Shown here: piece by piece, positions 23,284-33,867 of the stretch
Position numbering within the stretch: the stretch's first letter is position 1
How the letters are laid out: every line of letters starts with the position of its first letter
Assembly (NCBI GenBank): GCA_037974335.1
Contig: CM075760.1
Coordinates: 41,854,103-41,918,102 of the forward strand
Length of the DNA: 64,000 bases
DNA from: Prionace glauca
Taxonomy: Eukaryota > Chordata > Chondrichthyes > Carcharhiniformes > Carcharhinidae
Direction of reading: 5' to 3'
Translations under genes and position numbers: made by a program
The notes under the pieces: model-generated
The model's input: only the letters and a program-made list of their open reading frames with translations
Database searches by the model: none
What the model was told of the DNA's origin: nothing

Positions 23284-23292
23284 ATCAAATGA
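23284..23292 (+). CDS. Immunoglobulin heavy-chain membrane exon M2 (cytoplasmic tail Ile-Lys-stop)
   Basis: After a 132-bp intron and a CCTCTACTTTACAG acceptor the sequence reads ATC AAA TGA. IgM heavy chains end with a tiny second membrane exon coding two residues (Val-Lys in most vertebrates). Here it would be Ile-Lys, giving VTLVKIK. The phase matches M1 exactly. The start of the 3' untranslated region follows. Confidence 0.75.
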   Translation: MK

Positions 23293-23299
23293 CGGGTTG

Positions 23300-24335
23300 A
23301 ACTGAAGACTTCCCTCAGCTGATTATCAAGATCTGTGTATGGTTCAACCATAATATCAGCTCTCGGTGACTGTATCAGTAAAATTCTCCCAGCTTATCAT
23401 TCTGAATCTGTAACTTAGGCTACCTTAGGTTTTAATTCAGTTTTCAGTGTAAAATGTATCAGGCATTTTTATGATAATGTAATTATGGTTAATAGTTTCC
23501 CCGTAGATCAAATTTCATGCATAAATTCGAAAATTGTTTGATTTCTTATTCACATTTGTTAATTGTTCTTCCTATTAATGTCCTGTTTTCTATTTCTGGT
23601 GTATGTAACAGATGTCCAAATATTGACGGATTCCCTGTGCTTGTGTTCTATTTTCAATGTAAAGTTCGATCGTTATATTCACTTTTCTAACATTAAAAAA
23701 AGTTGTAAAACATTCTCTGAATTTTTAAAATAAACATTGAATAAAAATTTAACCATCTCTGGCTTGACTTAATTCCGTTCTCTAAAACCCATCAACTCCG
23801 CTCCATTTCCCTATTATAGAGACCCCCCCACACCCCCCCCCCCCTTTCCCAGACAGGCATGTCCCCCCCATGTATGGGATGTGGTTGAACTCAAGGTCCT
23901 TCCGTGAAAGAGTCATTGCGCCACCCAGTGATCCAGCCGCGTAAAGACACCTTCATCTCTGCCCTTTTATGATAAAATCCAGAGGAAGAATGAGTGAAAA
24001 TGAGGAAACATTGATAATTTCATTCATAAACTAGTCCGTCACCGAAGAGTATCAGATAATCCTAAATAGCAAAGGCTCTGCTTCATCAGATGCAGGGCAG
24101 AGCTAGGCAGGAAATAGTTTCCTTTACACTGCCCCTTAAAAACACTATCAGAGACCCTACAGCATGGACTAACAGAACAAATCTCTCTGTACATTGTCCG
24201 ATGAAACAATTTCAAGGCAGGCATACCACAAACTAGATAGAGAACACATACAGAGCAGTGATGCAAACCATGAGATGAAACAAAGAGACTTAGGTGTATT
24301 TCACATAAGCACATTATCGATGACCAAGTTCCAAA
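23300..24335. other. Region after the M2 exon
   Basis: Apart from the putative 3' untranslated region (to about 23,770) and a C-rich run near 23,825-23,845, nothing is recognised. A plus-strand frame at 24,194-24,391 runs into the LINE that begins near 24,338 and is not a gene. Confidence 0.4.
23729..23745 (+). promoter_or_regulatory. Candidate polyadenylation signals after the M2 exon
   Basis: Two AATAAA hexamers (23,729-23,734 and 23,740-23,745) lie about 440 bp downstream of the Ile-Lys-stop exon on the same strand, a plausible end for a membrane-form transcript. Confidence 0.4.
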
Positions 24336-24337
24336 TT

Positions 24338-25022
24338 GTGACGAGGTGCAGCAGGTGGTCAGGAAGGCGAATGGGATGCTGGCCTTCATAGCGAGGGGGA
24401 TTGAATATAGGAGTAGGGAGGTCTTGCTACAGCTGTATAGGGCATTGGTGAGGCCGCAGCTGGAGTACTGTGTGCAGTTTTGGGCGCCGCACCTGCGCAA
24501 GGATATTTTGGCCCTGGAGGGAGTGCAGAGGAGGTTTACTAGGCTGATACCAGAGTTGAGGGGATTGAGCTATGAGGAGAGGTTGAATAAACTAGGCTTG
24601 TACTCGTTAGAGTTTAGAAGAATGAGGGGAGATCTCATTGAGACGTATAAGATGATGAATGGGATGGATAGGATAGAGGTGGAGAGACTCTTCCCGCTCA
24701 AAAAAGACAGTAGGACTAGGGGGCACAGCCTCAAGATAAAGGGGGGGGGCGGTTTAGAACAGAGTTGAGGATGAACTTCTTCACTCAAAGGGTGGTGAAT
24801 CTCTGGAATTCTCTGCCCGTTGAAGTGGTGGAGGCTGCCTCGCTAAATATTTTTAAGAAACGGGTTGATGGGTTTTTGATAAGAGAAGGGATTAAGGGTT
24901 ATGGGGAGAGGGCAGGAAGGTGGAGCTGAGTCACGACAGATCAGCCATGATCTTATTGAATGGCGGGGCAGGCTCGAAGGGCCAGATGGCCTACTCCTGC
25001 TCCTATTTCTTATGTTCTTATG
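24338..25022 (+). mobile_element. CR1-type LINE (family B), 5'-truncated copy
   Basis: Begins in the C-terminal third of ORF2 (QQVVRKANGMLAFIARGIEY) and ends with a TTCTTATGTTCTTATG tail. The frame 24,346-24,768 is open up to a frame change in a G-run near 24,740. After that, FFTQRVVNLWNSLPVEVVEA continues in another frame. Confidence 0.85.
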
Positions 25023-25219
25023 TTATGGGATAATTTGAAGAGTCCAATATTGTATTTACCTGAAGACAATATCAATCTCACTATGATTCTATGACATAAG
25101 CACGGATTGCTACTGATTAACACGAGTTGGAATTTTCCTATCCTGTCTAATACAATTCTCATGTCAGGCGACCTCAGGCAGGGATTTTCTGGCATTGGAA
25201 CAAACACGGCCGGAAAATC

Positions 25220-26430
25220 ATACAGTCATTGATGTTTACAGAATGGAAACGGGCCCTTCGGCCCAACTTGTACATGCTGCCTTTTTTATAGACCGCTAAG
25301 GTCTCCAATTGCCGGCATTTGGCCCAATTTCATCTATCTTATCCATCTACCTGCCTTAATGTTTTCTTCACTGTCAAAACTGTACCCACCTCTACTCCCT
25401 CTAGCAGCTTGTTCCAGAAACGTACTACCCTCTGTGTGAAACAATTGCTCACCCAGACCCTTTTGCATCTTCTCATCTCGCCTTAAACGTATTTCCTCTA
25501 GTTTTTGAATGTATTTTGGGAAAATACATTGACTGTCTGGCTGATCAATGCCCCCATTATTTTCTAGGCCTCTGTAAGATCAACCCTACGTCTCCTACAC
25601 CCCAGGGGAAAAAAAGTTCTAGTCTATCACATTTCTCCTTAAGACACAAACATTCTAGTCCCAATACCCTCTTCGTAAATCTTTTCTGCACTCTTCGTAG
25701 TTTAATAATATACTTCCTATAACAGATTGACCAGAGCTGTACAGAATATTCCAAGTGTGGCCTTACCAATGTCTTCTACAACTTCAACAAGGTGTCCCAA
25801 CCCCTTCATTCGCTGTTCTGTCCAAGGAAACCAAGTACGCCAAATTCATTCTTCACAACTCTGCCCAACGGTGACTCCACTTTGAAGGAGCTATGAACCT
25901 GTAACCTCCCAGATTCCTTGGTTCTCTAACTGTCCCCAGTACCTCAGCATTAACTAATAGCTGTCCTGGTTCGATCTATCAAATGCATCACCTCGCATTC
26001 ATCTAAATTAAACTCCATCTGTCATTCATCAACCCATTGGTCCAATTGATCAAGATCCCGTTACAATCGGAGATAACCTTTTTTTTTCACTATCCACAAT
26101 GTACCAATCTTGTTGTCATCTGCAAACGGACTAACCATGCCTCCGGAATTCTCACCCAAATCATTAATATAAATGACAAATCACAATGGACCCACCCATG
26201 GTGTTAGAAGTTACAAGTTATTTTCTCCAAGATTTTGGGTTCAGACTTTCCCCATTTCTTTCACTGATGCGATGCTGACAGCTCTACATTTCCAGGTTTA
26301 AAATGTTTTCCCTTACGGACAGGCTGGGGGGACTTTTGCATAATGTGTTCCTTTCTTTGTTACAATCCCATCTCCCAGCAAGATTGAAAGATACTGGTCA
26401 ACCCTTCCGGCATTTCCAAAGTTCCTTCCA
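25220..26430 (-). mobile_element. Old CR1-type LINE
   Basis: The plus strand begins GATGTTTACAGAATGGAAAC at the element's 3' end and runs back through C-terminal sequence (minus 25,557-25,769, EYSVQLWSICYRKYIIKLRR). It continues into degraded reverse transcriptase sequence to about 26,430. It shares segments with 22,540-22,945 and 49,284-49,815. Confidence 0.75.
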
Positions 26431-26699
26431 TCAGGAACGCTCATACAGACCTAGAATTATTTTGTGATGCATTTACAAAAACATATTTTGAATGGAAAAT
26501 ATTAACCTGTTTGTTCAGTTACTGTAATTAATGTCGGAATTAATTCAACCGGTACTAATCGTATCTCTGGAGCATTCCCATCCATGCTTCATAAAGGAGT
26601 TATGCACGGTGTCACTGGGAGTGTCACAGAGATAAGCGGCTCCACAGAGAGGGAGTCGAGGTATCAACATTGGGAGAGAGAAATTGCAAGCTTTCTGCA

Positions 26700-26916
26700 A
26701 TGGAGGTGTATCCAGGAAAGGTAGATCTGGACATTCCCATAATGGTTCAGCATCTGAGGGGCAGAGATCTGAATGTTACAACAACTGAGAGGAGTTTATA
26801 CTCGGTACTTTACTTGCTGTCTCAAGATTGGCCGTCTCCAGCTAAGCGTGTTGAATCTGTATTGAAACTGATTCGATACTTTTACTATCCAATCCTGGCT
26901 ATTGTTGGTTTCCCCG
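26700..26916 (+). CDS. GPR139-like receptor gene 2, exon 1 (N-terminus and start of TM1)
   Basis: 72 codons plus one base. The N-terminus begins MEVYPGKVDLDIPIM, has one N-glycosylation sequon (NVT, about residue 25), and enters TM1 at IRYFYYPILAIVGFP. It ends at a GTAAGT donor at 26,917. The split codon is G plus TG from exon 2, giving valine, exactly as in gene 1. The start at 26,700 is chosen because it is the first ATG in the open frame and sits in a GCAATGG context shared with gene 1; a second in-frame ATG is 14 codons later. The full protein would be about 372 residues, normal for this family. Exon 2 lies nearly 6 kb away because of inserted mobile elements. Confidence 0.8.
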
Positions 26917-27846
26917 GTAAGTTTCTCCACTGATTATGAATGATGTAGCCCGTGTTTAACTCTGCCACTCTTGCCATCTGCTCCACCCTGTTTGCAGCTG
27001 ATGCTTGTGGTCTGCGTCCTTATTGAGTTATCACATCTACAACGCGCAGATCATTATGTTAATGTTGCCTGTGTTGTGGAGTTTAGTTTGTAAAGATGTA
27101 AAAGATGTTTAGGAAGATGAAAAAGAATTGTGAAAACCGGGAGGAGGGGTAAAAGTGTGCAATCTCTTAAAAATGTGTTTTTGTTTGACGCTAAGACGTT
27201 TAAATTGCTGAATACACAGAAACTTTAAGTTGTGACACTTATTCCAGAGGCCAAAAACATAGGGGCTGCCTTGGTAATTGGCACGACAGGTTTTGCATTG
27301 TGGTCAGCACAGTCCGAAGTCTCACAACACCAGGTTAAAATCCAACAGGTTTATTTGGCACCATTGGCTTTTGGAATGGTATTCTTTCTTCAGGCGAGCG
27401 AGGAGCTGTGTTCAAAAATAGGACATGTAAAGACACAAACTCAATTATCAAAATAATGGTTGGAACGTGAGACTTTACGGGTAAACAAGTCTGAAAGATA
27501 CAGACAATGTGAGTGGAGAGAGGGTTAAGCACAGTTAAAGAATTGTGTATTGTCTCCAGCCAGGGCAGTTAGTGAGATTTTGCAAGTCCAGGCAAGTCGT
27601 GGGAGTTACAGATAATGTGACATAAACCCAAGATCACGGTTGAGGCTGTCCTCGTGTGTGTGGGACTTGGCTATCAGTGTCTGGTCAGCGATCCTGCACT
27701 GCTGTGTGTCATGAAGGCCATCTGAGAGAACGCTTATCTGAAGATCTGAGGCTGAATGCCCGTGACTGCTGAAGTATGCCCCAACTGGAAGAGAACACTC
27801 CTGGTGATCGGCAATCCTGAGTTTGCAAAATCTCACTAACTGGCCT

Positions 27847-28324
27847 GGCTGGAGACAATACACACCTCTACTACCTGCGCCTGGCCCTCTCTCCACTCAC
27901 ATTGTCTGTATCTTTAAGACTTAATTACCTCGAAAGACTCACATTCCAACCAGTATATTGTAAATTGAGTTTGTGTCTTTATATGCCCTGTTTGTGAACG
28001 GAACTTCCACTTACCTGAAGAAGGAGCAATGCTCCAAAAGCTTCTGCTGCCAAATAAACCTGTTGGACTTTAACCTAGTTTTGTGGGACTTCTTACTGTA
28101 CTTACAGTAAGAAGGAAGGTGGGGAGGTCCTATGAGGAGAGACTGAGGGATTTGGGGTTGTTTTCGTTGGAAAGAAGGCGGCTAAGAGGGGATCTTATTG
28201 AAACATATAAGATGATTAGAGGTTTAGATAGGGCGGACAGTGATAGCCTTTTTCCTCGGATGGAGAAAGCTAGCACGAGGGGGCATGTCTTTAAATTAAG
28301 GTGGGGTAGCTACAAGACGGATGT
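27847..28324 (+). repeat. 478-bp exact direct repeat, copy 1
   Basis: Read base by base against 30,421-30,898 with no difference found. The unit spans the PLE right end and the first part of the nested LINE, so it includes a unique junction between two mobile elements. Confidence 0.9.
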
Positions 28325-28545
28325 CAGGGGTAGGTTCTTTACCCAGCGGGTGGTGAGGGATTGGAATGCCCTGCCTGCTGCAGTTGTAAATGCTCCTAGT
28401 TTGGGGGCGTTTAAGAGATTTGTAGATAGGTTTATGGATGAAAAGGGATTGGTATAGGCTAGTGGGTCATTGTTTTTGTAACTGGTCGGTGCAACATCGT
28501 GGGCCGAAGGGCCTGTTCTGCGCTGTAATGTTCTATGTTCTATGT
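28105..28545 (+). mobile_element. CR1-type LINE (family A) 3' end nested in the PLE
   Basis: Starts at GRSYEERLRDLGLFSLERRR of the ORF2 C-terminus and runs open to GAFKRFVDRFMDEKGLV and a stop near 28,457. The 3' untranslated region and the TTCTATGTTCTATG tail follow. The PLE terminal sequence resumes right after it (CCCCAGTCCAACGCTGG). Confidence 0.9.
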
Positions 28546-28591
28546 ACCCCAGTCCAACGCTGGCACCTCCACATCATGGTTTTGCATTGTG

Positions 28592-30420
28592 CCAGCTGAT
28601 GAATTTAAATAAAACACACAGCTAAAAGGGACCTATTTGAAGTTATTGTTGTTGTCAACCTCAAGGCAATCTGAGTCCAGGGTTGTTGATAGGTCATTAG
28701 GACTATATAAAAAAAACACAATTGCCTTCAGGGCAGATCCACCAGTGCTGAGCCAGGAGTACAACCAGAAGCAGAGCCCGATCACCTGAAGCAGTTAGAT
28801 TTCAGACAGCCATGGGGAGAGATTACTTTTCCAATGGGTGGTGAATCTTTTGAATTCATTACTGGAGAGTGCAGTGGACGTTAGGACTTGATGAACTTAA
28901 GGAGACAGACAGAACTTTCAATAGTAATGGATTAGAGCATGGGCTGGGGGTACGGTTCGGGGGGGGGGGGGGATGGGGGAGGGTGGGCTGCTTGGGAACG
29001 GGAAGGGGGGAGGGTGCTGGGTAGTATCGTACTTGTTGTGCCCCTGATACTTAAGGGTTTACTTGGCAATTGTCCAGAAGGCCTATTCCACTGGGAAGTT
29101 GTGCTGTGCCTGCTACCATCTGGCCAACTTACATCAGATCATAGATTCACAGGAAACAAAATAGGGGGGGAAAGCTCGAGTGAGTTCGGGTTTTATTTTA
29201 AAGGTGCAGACTGTATGGACACGGTAATGACATCTGCGGACCTGTTGCGGAGATCGGTGAACTGTAGTGGATCCAGACAATCTGGGAGGTTGGAACTGAT
29301 TCTTGCCATAACTAACCTCCTGGTGCATCACATAATATTGGACAAATATGTCACTGGACAATAGTCATTAAGGCAGGCTGCTTGGTTTTTCGTTGGTAGC
29401 GGCCTTGGTTTGAGTTTTTTTTATCTGGCGCATAGATCAGCGACTTTCCTACTGAGAGCGGACTCACTGCGCTTCACTGGTCCAGGAGGTCATAGTGGGG
29501 CAGCAAAAATAATACACTGGGCACTATGAAAGGTAGCTACACACTGAACCCTGATGCTTTAAAAGCAAACCCTCTGTGTCATTCGAGTGTGAGATTACTA
29601 TTTCTTCCAGTGTTGTGCGAACAGTGGCCACAATGCTGTGGTCTCCCCTACAGGGTGTAGTCATTTGTAAATATTATAGAGATTCTGAACTGTCGAGGGA
29701 TTAGGATCTCTCTCTCCAACTGCTGGTAGTGTCCAGAGGAAAGGGTCAAACCAGCACTGTTTGGTAGCAGCTCTGCTGCAGGACTTGTCAGTAGCTATCT
29801 GAAAGGTGACAGATTACTGCCTACAGGACTCCACTCCGAATTTTCTGTCAGAGTTACCCCCACAGCCTTATCACACTCCAAATCCCCCACAAGGTAGAAA
29901 GACTATTTACCTAGAGTTGGTGAGGGTCAATTTTGAGGGCCCCCAGAAAACACTTTCCAAAATGTATCCCATTTTGTACCAACCATGGAGCACCATAGTA
30001 GCACAGTGGTGTTAGTGCGAGTGGGTGAAACGACCATTATGGCCTCAGAGTGTAGTTCAATAACGACACAGCTTTATTTTATTTTCCATCGACGGAGGTG
30101 CAGTCAGGACATACAATCGGACTGTCGCGAAAGCATACTAAACACCCACCGTATCGGGCTACAGTTATACCCGATCTTCGGTATAGTATGCGATTCAAAT
30201 GCTAATATTTTATTTACAGTATTTGACTTCAGCCATCCTGTTTCAATGTTTTCGAGTGCTGGGGCAATTGTTTTAAGTGTGTGTTAATCGTTTGTGTCTG
30301 ATTGGTTATTAATGGTCTAGAATCTCTGAGGCTTGAACCAGAAGTTGTGTCATTTATCTCAAAAGAATTTTGAGGGGCCAGGGAGTTTCCTTAACTATGC
30401 TAATTTTAGGTGTCTCCATG
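28592..30420. other. Intron DNA between the two exact repeats
   Basis: Contains a LINE 3' end relic (28,790-28,930), a G-run near 28,958-28,972, a segment matching the intron of gene 1 (29,690-29,880) and a two-stem inverted repeat at 30,133-30,191. No gene recognised. Confidence 0.5.
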
Positions 30421-30898
30421 GGCTGGAGACAATACACACCTCTACTACCTGCGCCTGGCCCTCTCTCCACTCACATTGTCTGTATCTTTAAGACTTAATT
30501 ACCTCGAAAGACTCACATTCCAACCAGTATATTGTAAATTGAGTTTGTGTCTTTATATGCCCTGTTTGTGAACGGAACTTCCACTTACCTGAAGAAGGAG
30601 CAATGCTCCAAAAGCTTCTGCTGCCAAATAAACCTGTTGGACTTTAACCTAGTTTTGTGGGACTTCTTACTGTACTTACAGTAAGAAGGAAGGTGGGGAG
30701 GTCCTATGAGGAGAGACTGAGGGATTTGGGGTTGTTTTCGTTGGAAAGAAGGCGGCTAAGAGGGGATCTTATTGAAACATATAAGATGATTAGAGGTTTA
30801 GATAGGGCGGACAGTGATAGCCTTTTTCCTCGGATGGAGAAAGCTAGCACGAGGGGGCATGTCTTTAAATTAAGGTGGGGTAGCTACAAGACGGATGT
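30421..30898 (+). repeat. 478-bp exact direct repeat, copy 2
   Basis: Second copy, offset by 2,574 bp, without the rest of the PLE and without the LINE tail. Because it contains the PLE/LINE junction it cannot come from independent insertions. It arose by duplication of 27,847-28,324, or by an assembly error. Confidence 0.9.
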
Positions 30899-30994
30899 TA
30901 CTTTGTGATTTTTAGTGGAGAGGCTCTGAGTGTAACTTCACTCTGCTTCCATATCGTGTGCCCAATTTCATAAAATCTGCTTTCCCATAACTGT

Positions 30995-31190
30995 GGTTAG
31001 CAGTGCTGACTCACAGTATCAGGAACCTGGGTTCAATTCCAGGCTTGGGTCACTGTCTGTATCGAGTTTGGACCTTATACCCGTGTCTACGTGGGTTTCC
31101 TCCAGATGCTCCAGTTTCCCCTCACACTCCAAAAGATATGCTCGATCATAAAAAAAATAACTGATTCAGTGTGAGTGCACATTTAAAAAA
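30995..31190 (+). mobile_element. HE1-type SINE, truncated
   Basis: The tRNA-like head has a B-box GGTTCAATTCCAGGC, followed by GTCTACGTGGGTTTCCTCC. The 3' part is lost. Confidence 0.75.
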
Positions 31191-31218
31191 AATGTTCCAC
31201 CTGCAGTCTAAATGGTAA

Positions 31219-32839
31219 CTTATTCCCCTGAATCACCAAGAGAGGTGGTGCTCGACAGACTGGAGGACCGGATGGAATGCATCCGAGGGTTCTGAAAGAA
31301 ATGGCAGAGGTGATAGTGGATGCCTTGGTGGTTATTTTCCAGATGTCGCTGGAATCCGGGAAAGTGCCGGAAGATTGGAAAACGGCTAATGTTACGCCGT
31401 TGTTTAAGAAGGGTGCCAGGCAAAAGGCGGGGAATTAGAGGCCGGTTAGTTTAACGTCTGTGGTGGGTAAAATGTTAGAATCCGTCATTAAGGAGCAAAT
31501 AGCGAGGCATCTTGAGGGGAATTGCTTGATAGGGCGGACGCAACACGGTTTCATTAAAGGGAAGTCGTGTCTGACAAATTTACTAGAGTTCTATGAGGAC
31601 GTGTCTAGGGCAGTGGATAGAGGAGAGCCGGTGGATGTGGTCTTTCTGGATTTTCAGAAGGCGTTTGACAAGGTACCTCACAAGAGGTTATTGCAGAAGG
31701 TCAGGGGACATGGAGTTGGGGGTAGGGTGTTAGCGTGGATAGAGGATTGGTTGTCAAATAGGAGGCAGAGAGTGGGGGTCAATGGATGCTATTCGGATTG
31801 GCGGTTGGTGACTAGTGGGATGCCCCAGGGGTCGGTGCTGGGGCCTCAGCTATTTACCATTTATATAGATGATCTGGAGGAGGGAACCGAGTGCAGGGTG
31901 TCGAAATTTGCTGATGACACCAAGATTGGGGGAAAGCCAAATTGTGAGGATGGTGTGGAGAGTCTGCAGAAGGATCTAGATAGGCTGGGCGAATGGGCCA
32001 GGAAATGGCAAATGGAATTTAATGTTGGCAAGTGTGAGGTGGTCCACTTTGGTAGGAGGAATGGTAGGAAGGACTATTACTTACGTGGCGAAGAACTGCA
32101 GCAGGCGACGGTGCAGAGGGACCTCGGGGTCCTTGTGCATGAGTCGCAAAAACCCAGCTTGCAGGTGCAGCAGGTGGTCAGGAAGGTGAATGGGATGCTG
32201 GCCTTCATAGCGAGGGGGATTGAATATAAAAGTAGGGAGGTCTTGCTGCAGCTGTATAGGGCATTGGTGAGGCGGCAACTGGAGTGCTGTGTGCAGTTTT
32301 GAGCGCCGCACCTGCGCAAGGATATTTTGGCCCTGGAGGGAGTGCAGAGGAGGTTTACTAGGCTGATACCGGAGTTGAGGGGATTGAGCTATGAGGAGAG
32401 GCTGAATAAACTAGGCTTGTACTCGTTAGAGTTTAGAAGAATGAGGGGAGATCTCATTGAGACATATAAGATGATGAATGGGATGGATAGGATAGAGGTG
32501 GAGAGACTCTTCCCGCTCAAAAAAGACAGTAGGACTAGGGGGCACAGCCTCAAGATAAAGGGGAGGCGGTTTAGAACAGAGTTGAGGAGGAACTTCTTCA
32601 CTCAAAGGGTAGTGAATCTCTGGAATTCTCTGCCCGTTGAAGTGGTGGAGGCTGCCTCGCTAAATATTTTTAAGAAACGGGTTGATGGGTTTTTGATAAG
32701 AGAAGGGATTAAGGGTTATGGGGAGAGGGCGGGAAGGTGGAGCTGAGCCACGACAGATCAGCCATGATCTTATTGAATGGCGGGGAAGGCTCGAAGGGCC
32801 AGATGGCCTACTCCTGCTCCTATTTCTTACGTTCTTATG
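31219..32839 (+). mobile_element. CR1-type LINE (family B), long truncated copy abutting exon 2
   Basis: A 1.6-kb 5'-truncated insertion ending in TCCTATTTCTTACGTTCTTA at 32,839. Only about 39 bp separate it from the acceptor of receptor gene 2. It is among the youngest-looking LINEs in the window. Confidence 0.9.
31240..32746 (+). CDS. LINE family B reverse transcriptase and C-terminal region
   Basis: CR1-type ORF2 sequence in essentially one frame. In order: PDGMHPRVLKEMAEVIVD, TQHGFIKGKSCLTNLLEF, VFLDFQKAFDKVPHKRLL (first catalytic aspartate), MPQGSVLGPQLF, FADDTKIGG (catalytic pair), SREVLLQLYRALVRRQLE and FFTQRVVNLWNSLPVEVVEA. Two in-frame stops are visible, at the RPVSLTSV block (just before 31,440) and after CCVQF (32,300-32,302). 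The longest open parts are 31,460-32,302 and 32,327-32,746. The endonuclease and ORF1 are absent. Confidence 0.85.
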
Positions 32840-32842
32840 AAT

Positions 32843-32878
32843 CATGTCTAATTTTATTCTTTACTTCCTACCTGACAG
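32843..32878 (+). promoter_or_regulatory. Branch point and 3' splice acceptor of receptor gene 2
   Basis: TCTAATT (branch A about 32,851), a pyrimidine-rich run and CCTGACAG end the intron. The same elements (ATCATATCTAATTG, then CCTGACAG) precede exon 2 of gene 1 on the minus strand. The essential signals thus lie within the 39 bp left between LINE and exon. Confidence 0.7.
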
Positions 32879-33780
32879 TGAACATAATCACAATTGTGAC
32901 ATTGACAAGCAGAAACTGTGGTCTGTCCAAATGTGTCACTCGTTACCTGGTGGCGATGTCAGTGGGGGATCTGCTAGTTGTTCTTCTTGACCTGATAATG
33001 AGACACATTCCCATTGTTTATTGGGAAAAGTTTTATTTCCTGTACTCAGTCCCCGTGTGTAACATCCACGCCGTCCTGCTTTATGCAGCCACTGACTGTT
33101 CTGTCTGGTTCACCATCACTTTCACCTTTGATCGATTTGTGGCCATTTGCTGCCCCAAGCTGAAAAGTAAATATTGCACTGAGAAATCGGCAGCTGTGGT
33201 TCTGGGAACAGTGACAGTGCTGAGCTGTTTAAAGAACATTTTCTGGTATTTTATGTTATTAAATCGATATGGGCTGGCGAACAATCCCTGGTTTTGTCAG
33301 TTCACCTGGGAACTTATAGAATCTCCAGTCTGGGGAACAATCGAGTTCCTCCACAACATTCTAACACCGTGTGTCCCATTCGCCCTGATTCTGCTGCTCA
33401 ATGCTCTCACCGTCAGACACATTTTAGTGAGCAGCAGAGCCCGCAGGAGACTCCGGGCTCACAACAGTGGGGAGAACCCTCGTGACCCAGAGATGGAGAG
33501 TCGAAGAAAATCCATCATTTTACTGTTTGTTATCTCAGCCAATTTCATCCTCTTATGGTCGATATTAATGGTTTATACCATATGGATTCGGATGTATAAT
33601 TTGGGCTATCAATCAGTATGGTTACACCTTTTTGTTATGGAATTGGGCTTCATGTTGCAACTCACAAGTTGCTGCACAAATACTGCCATTTATGCTGTGA
33701 CACAGACTCACTTCAGACAGCAGTTAAAAGATCTCCTGAAATACCCCCTTACTGTAATTCTTCAACTCAATAAACCCTGA
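32879..33780 (+). CDS. GPR139-like receptor gene 2, exon 2
   Basis: About 300 residues, open to a stop at 33,780. The first bases TG complete the split valine codon of exon 1, then NIITIVTLTSRNCGLSKC follows. Class A receptor marks: aspartate in TM2 (SVGDLLVV), cysteine at the top of TM3 (VCNIHAVLL), TFDRFVAICCP at the TM3 end (DRF form), PWFCQF in the second extracellular loop for the disulfide, basic third loop (RARRRLRAHNSGENP), TM6 KSIILLFVISANFILLW, and TM7 SCCTNTAIYAVTQTHF. It is very close to gene 1; differences cluster in the second extracellular loop and around TM6-TM7. Open frame and intact splice sites suggest a functional gene. The open frame upstream of 32,879 belongs to the LINE and is intronic. 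Confidence 0.9.
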
Positions 33781-33867
33781 CAGGAAACTGCAACCATAAG
33801 TCCCTTGACTCTTTCTTTTGGGCATTCATGTTGTAAACAACAAAACACCCTCACAAAGCAGAAACAG

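Larger units (their letters stand above)
27303..28577 (-). mobile_element. Penelope-like element copy with GIY-YIG endonuclease end
   Basis: The minus frame 27,606-27,896 encodes ECSLPVGAYFSSHGHSASDL and ends NRDLGFMSHYL, which I recognise as the C-terminal GIY-YIG-type endonuclease region of Penelope-like retroelements. Both ends carry the inverted terminal sequences (AAGTCTCACAACACCAGGTT at left, its complement at right). A perfect 14-bp target duplication GGTTTTGCATTGTG flanks it (27,289-27,302 and 28,578-28,591). The reverse transcriptase part is missing. A LINE 3' end is nested near the right terminus (28,105-28,545). Confidence 0.8.
26917..32878 (+). other. Intron of receptor gene 2, swollen by insertions
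   Basis: A 5.96-kb intron with canonical GT and AG ends. It holds a PLE (27,303-28,577) with a nested LINE end, a 478-bp exact second copy of part of that composite (30,421-30,898), a SINE (30,995-31,190) and a 1.6-kb LINE ending just before the acceptor. The equivalent intron of gene 1 is 1.95 kb. Confidence 0.8.

Noticed and set aside
32737-32878. Upstream extension of the receptor gene 2 frame with its own start
   Set aside because: This part is the LINE 3' end plus the acceptor region. Gene 1 shows that the exon starts at the CCTGACAG acceptor, and exon 1 with matching phase exists at 26,700.
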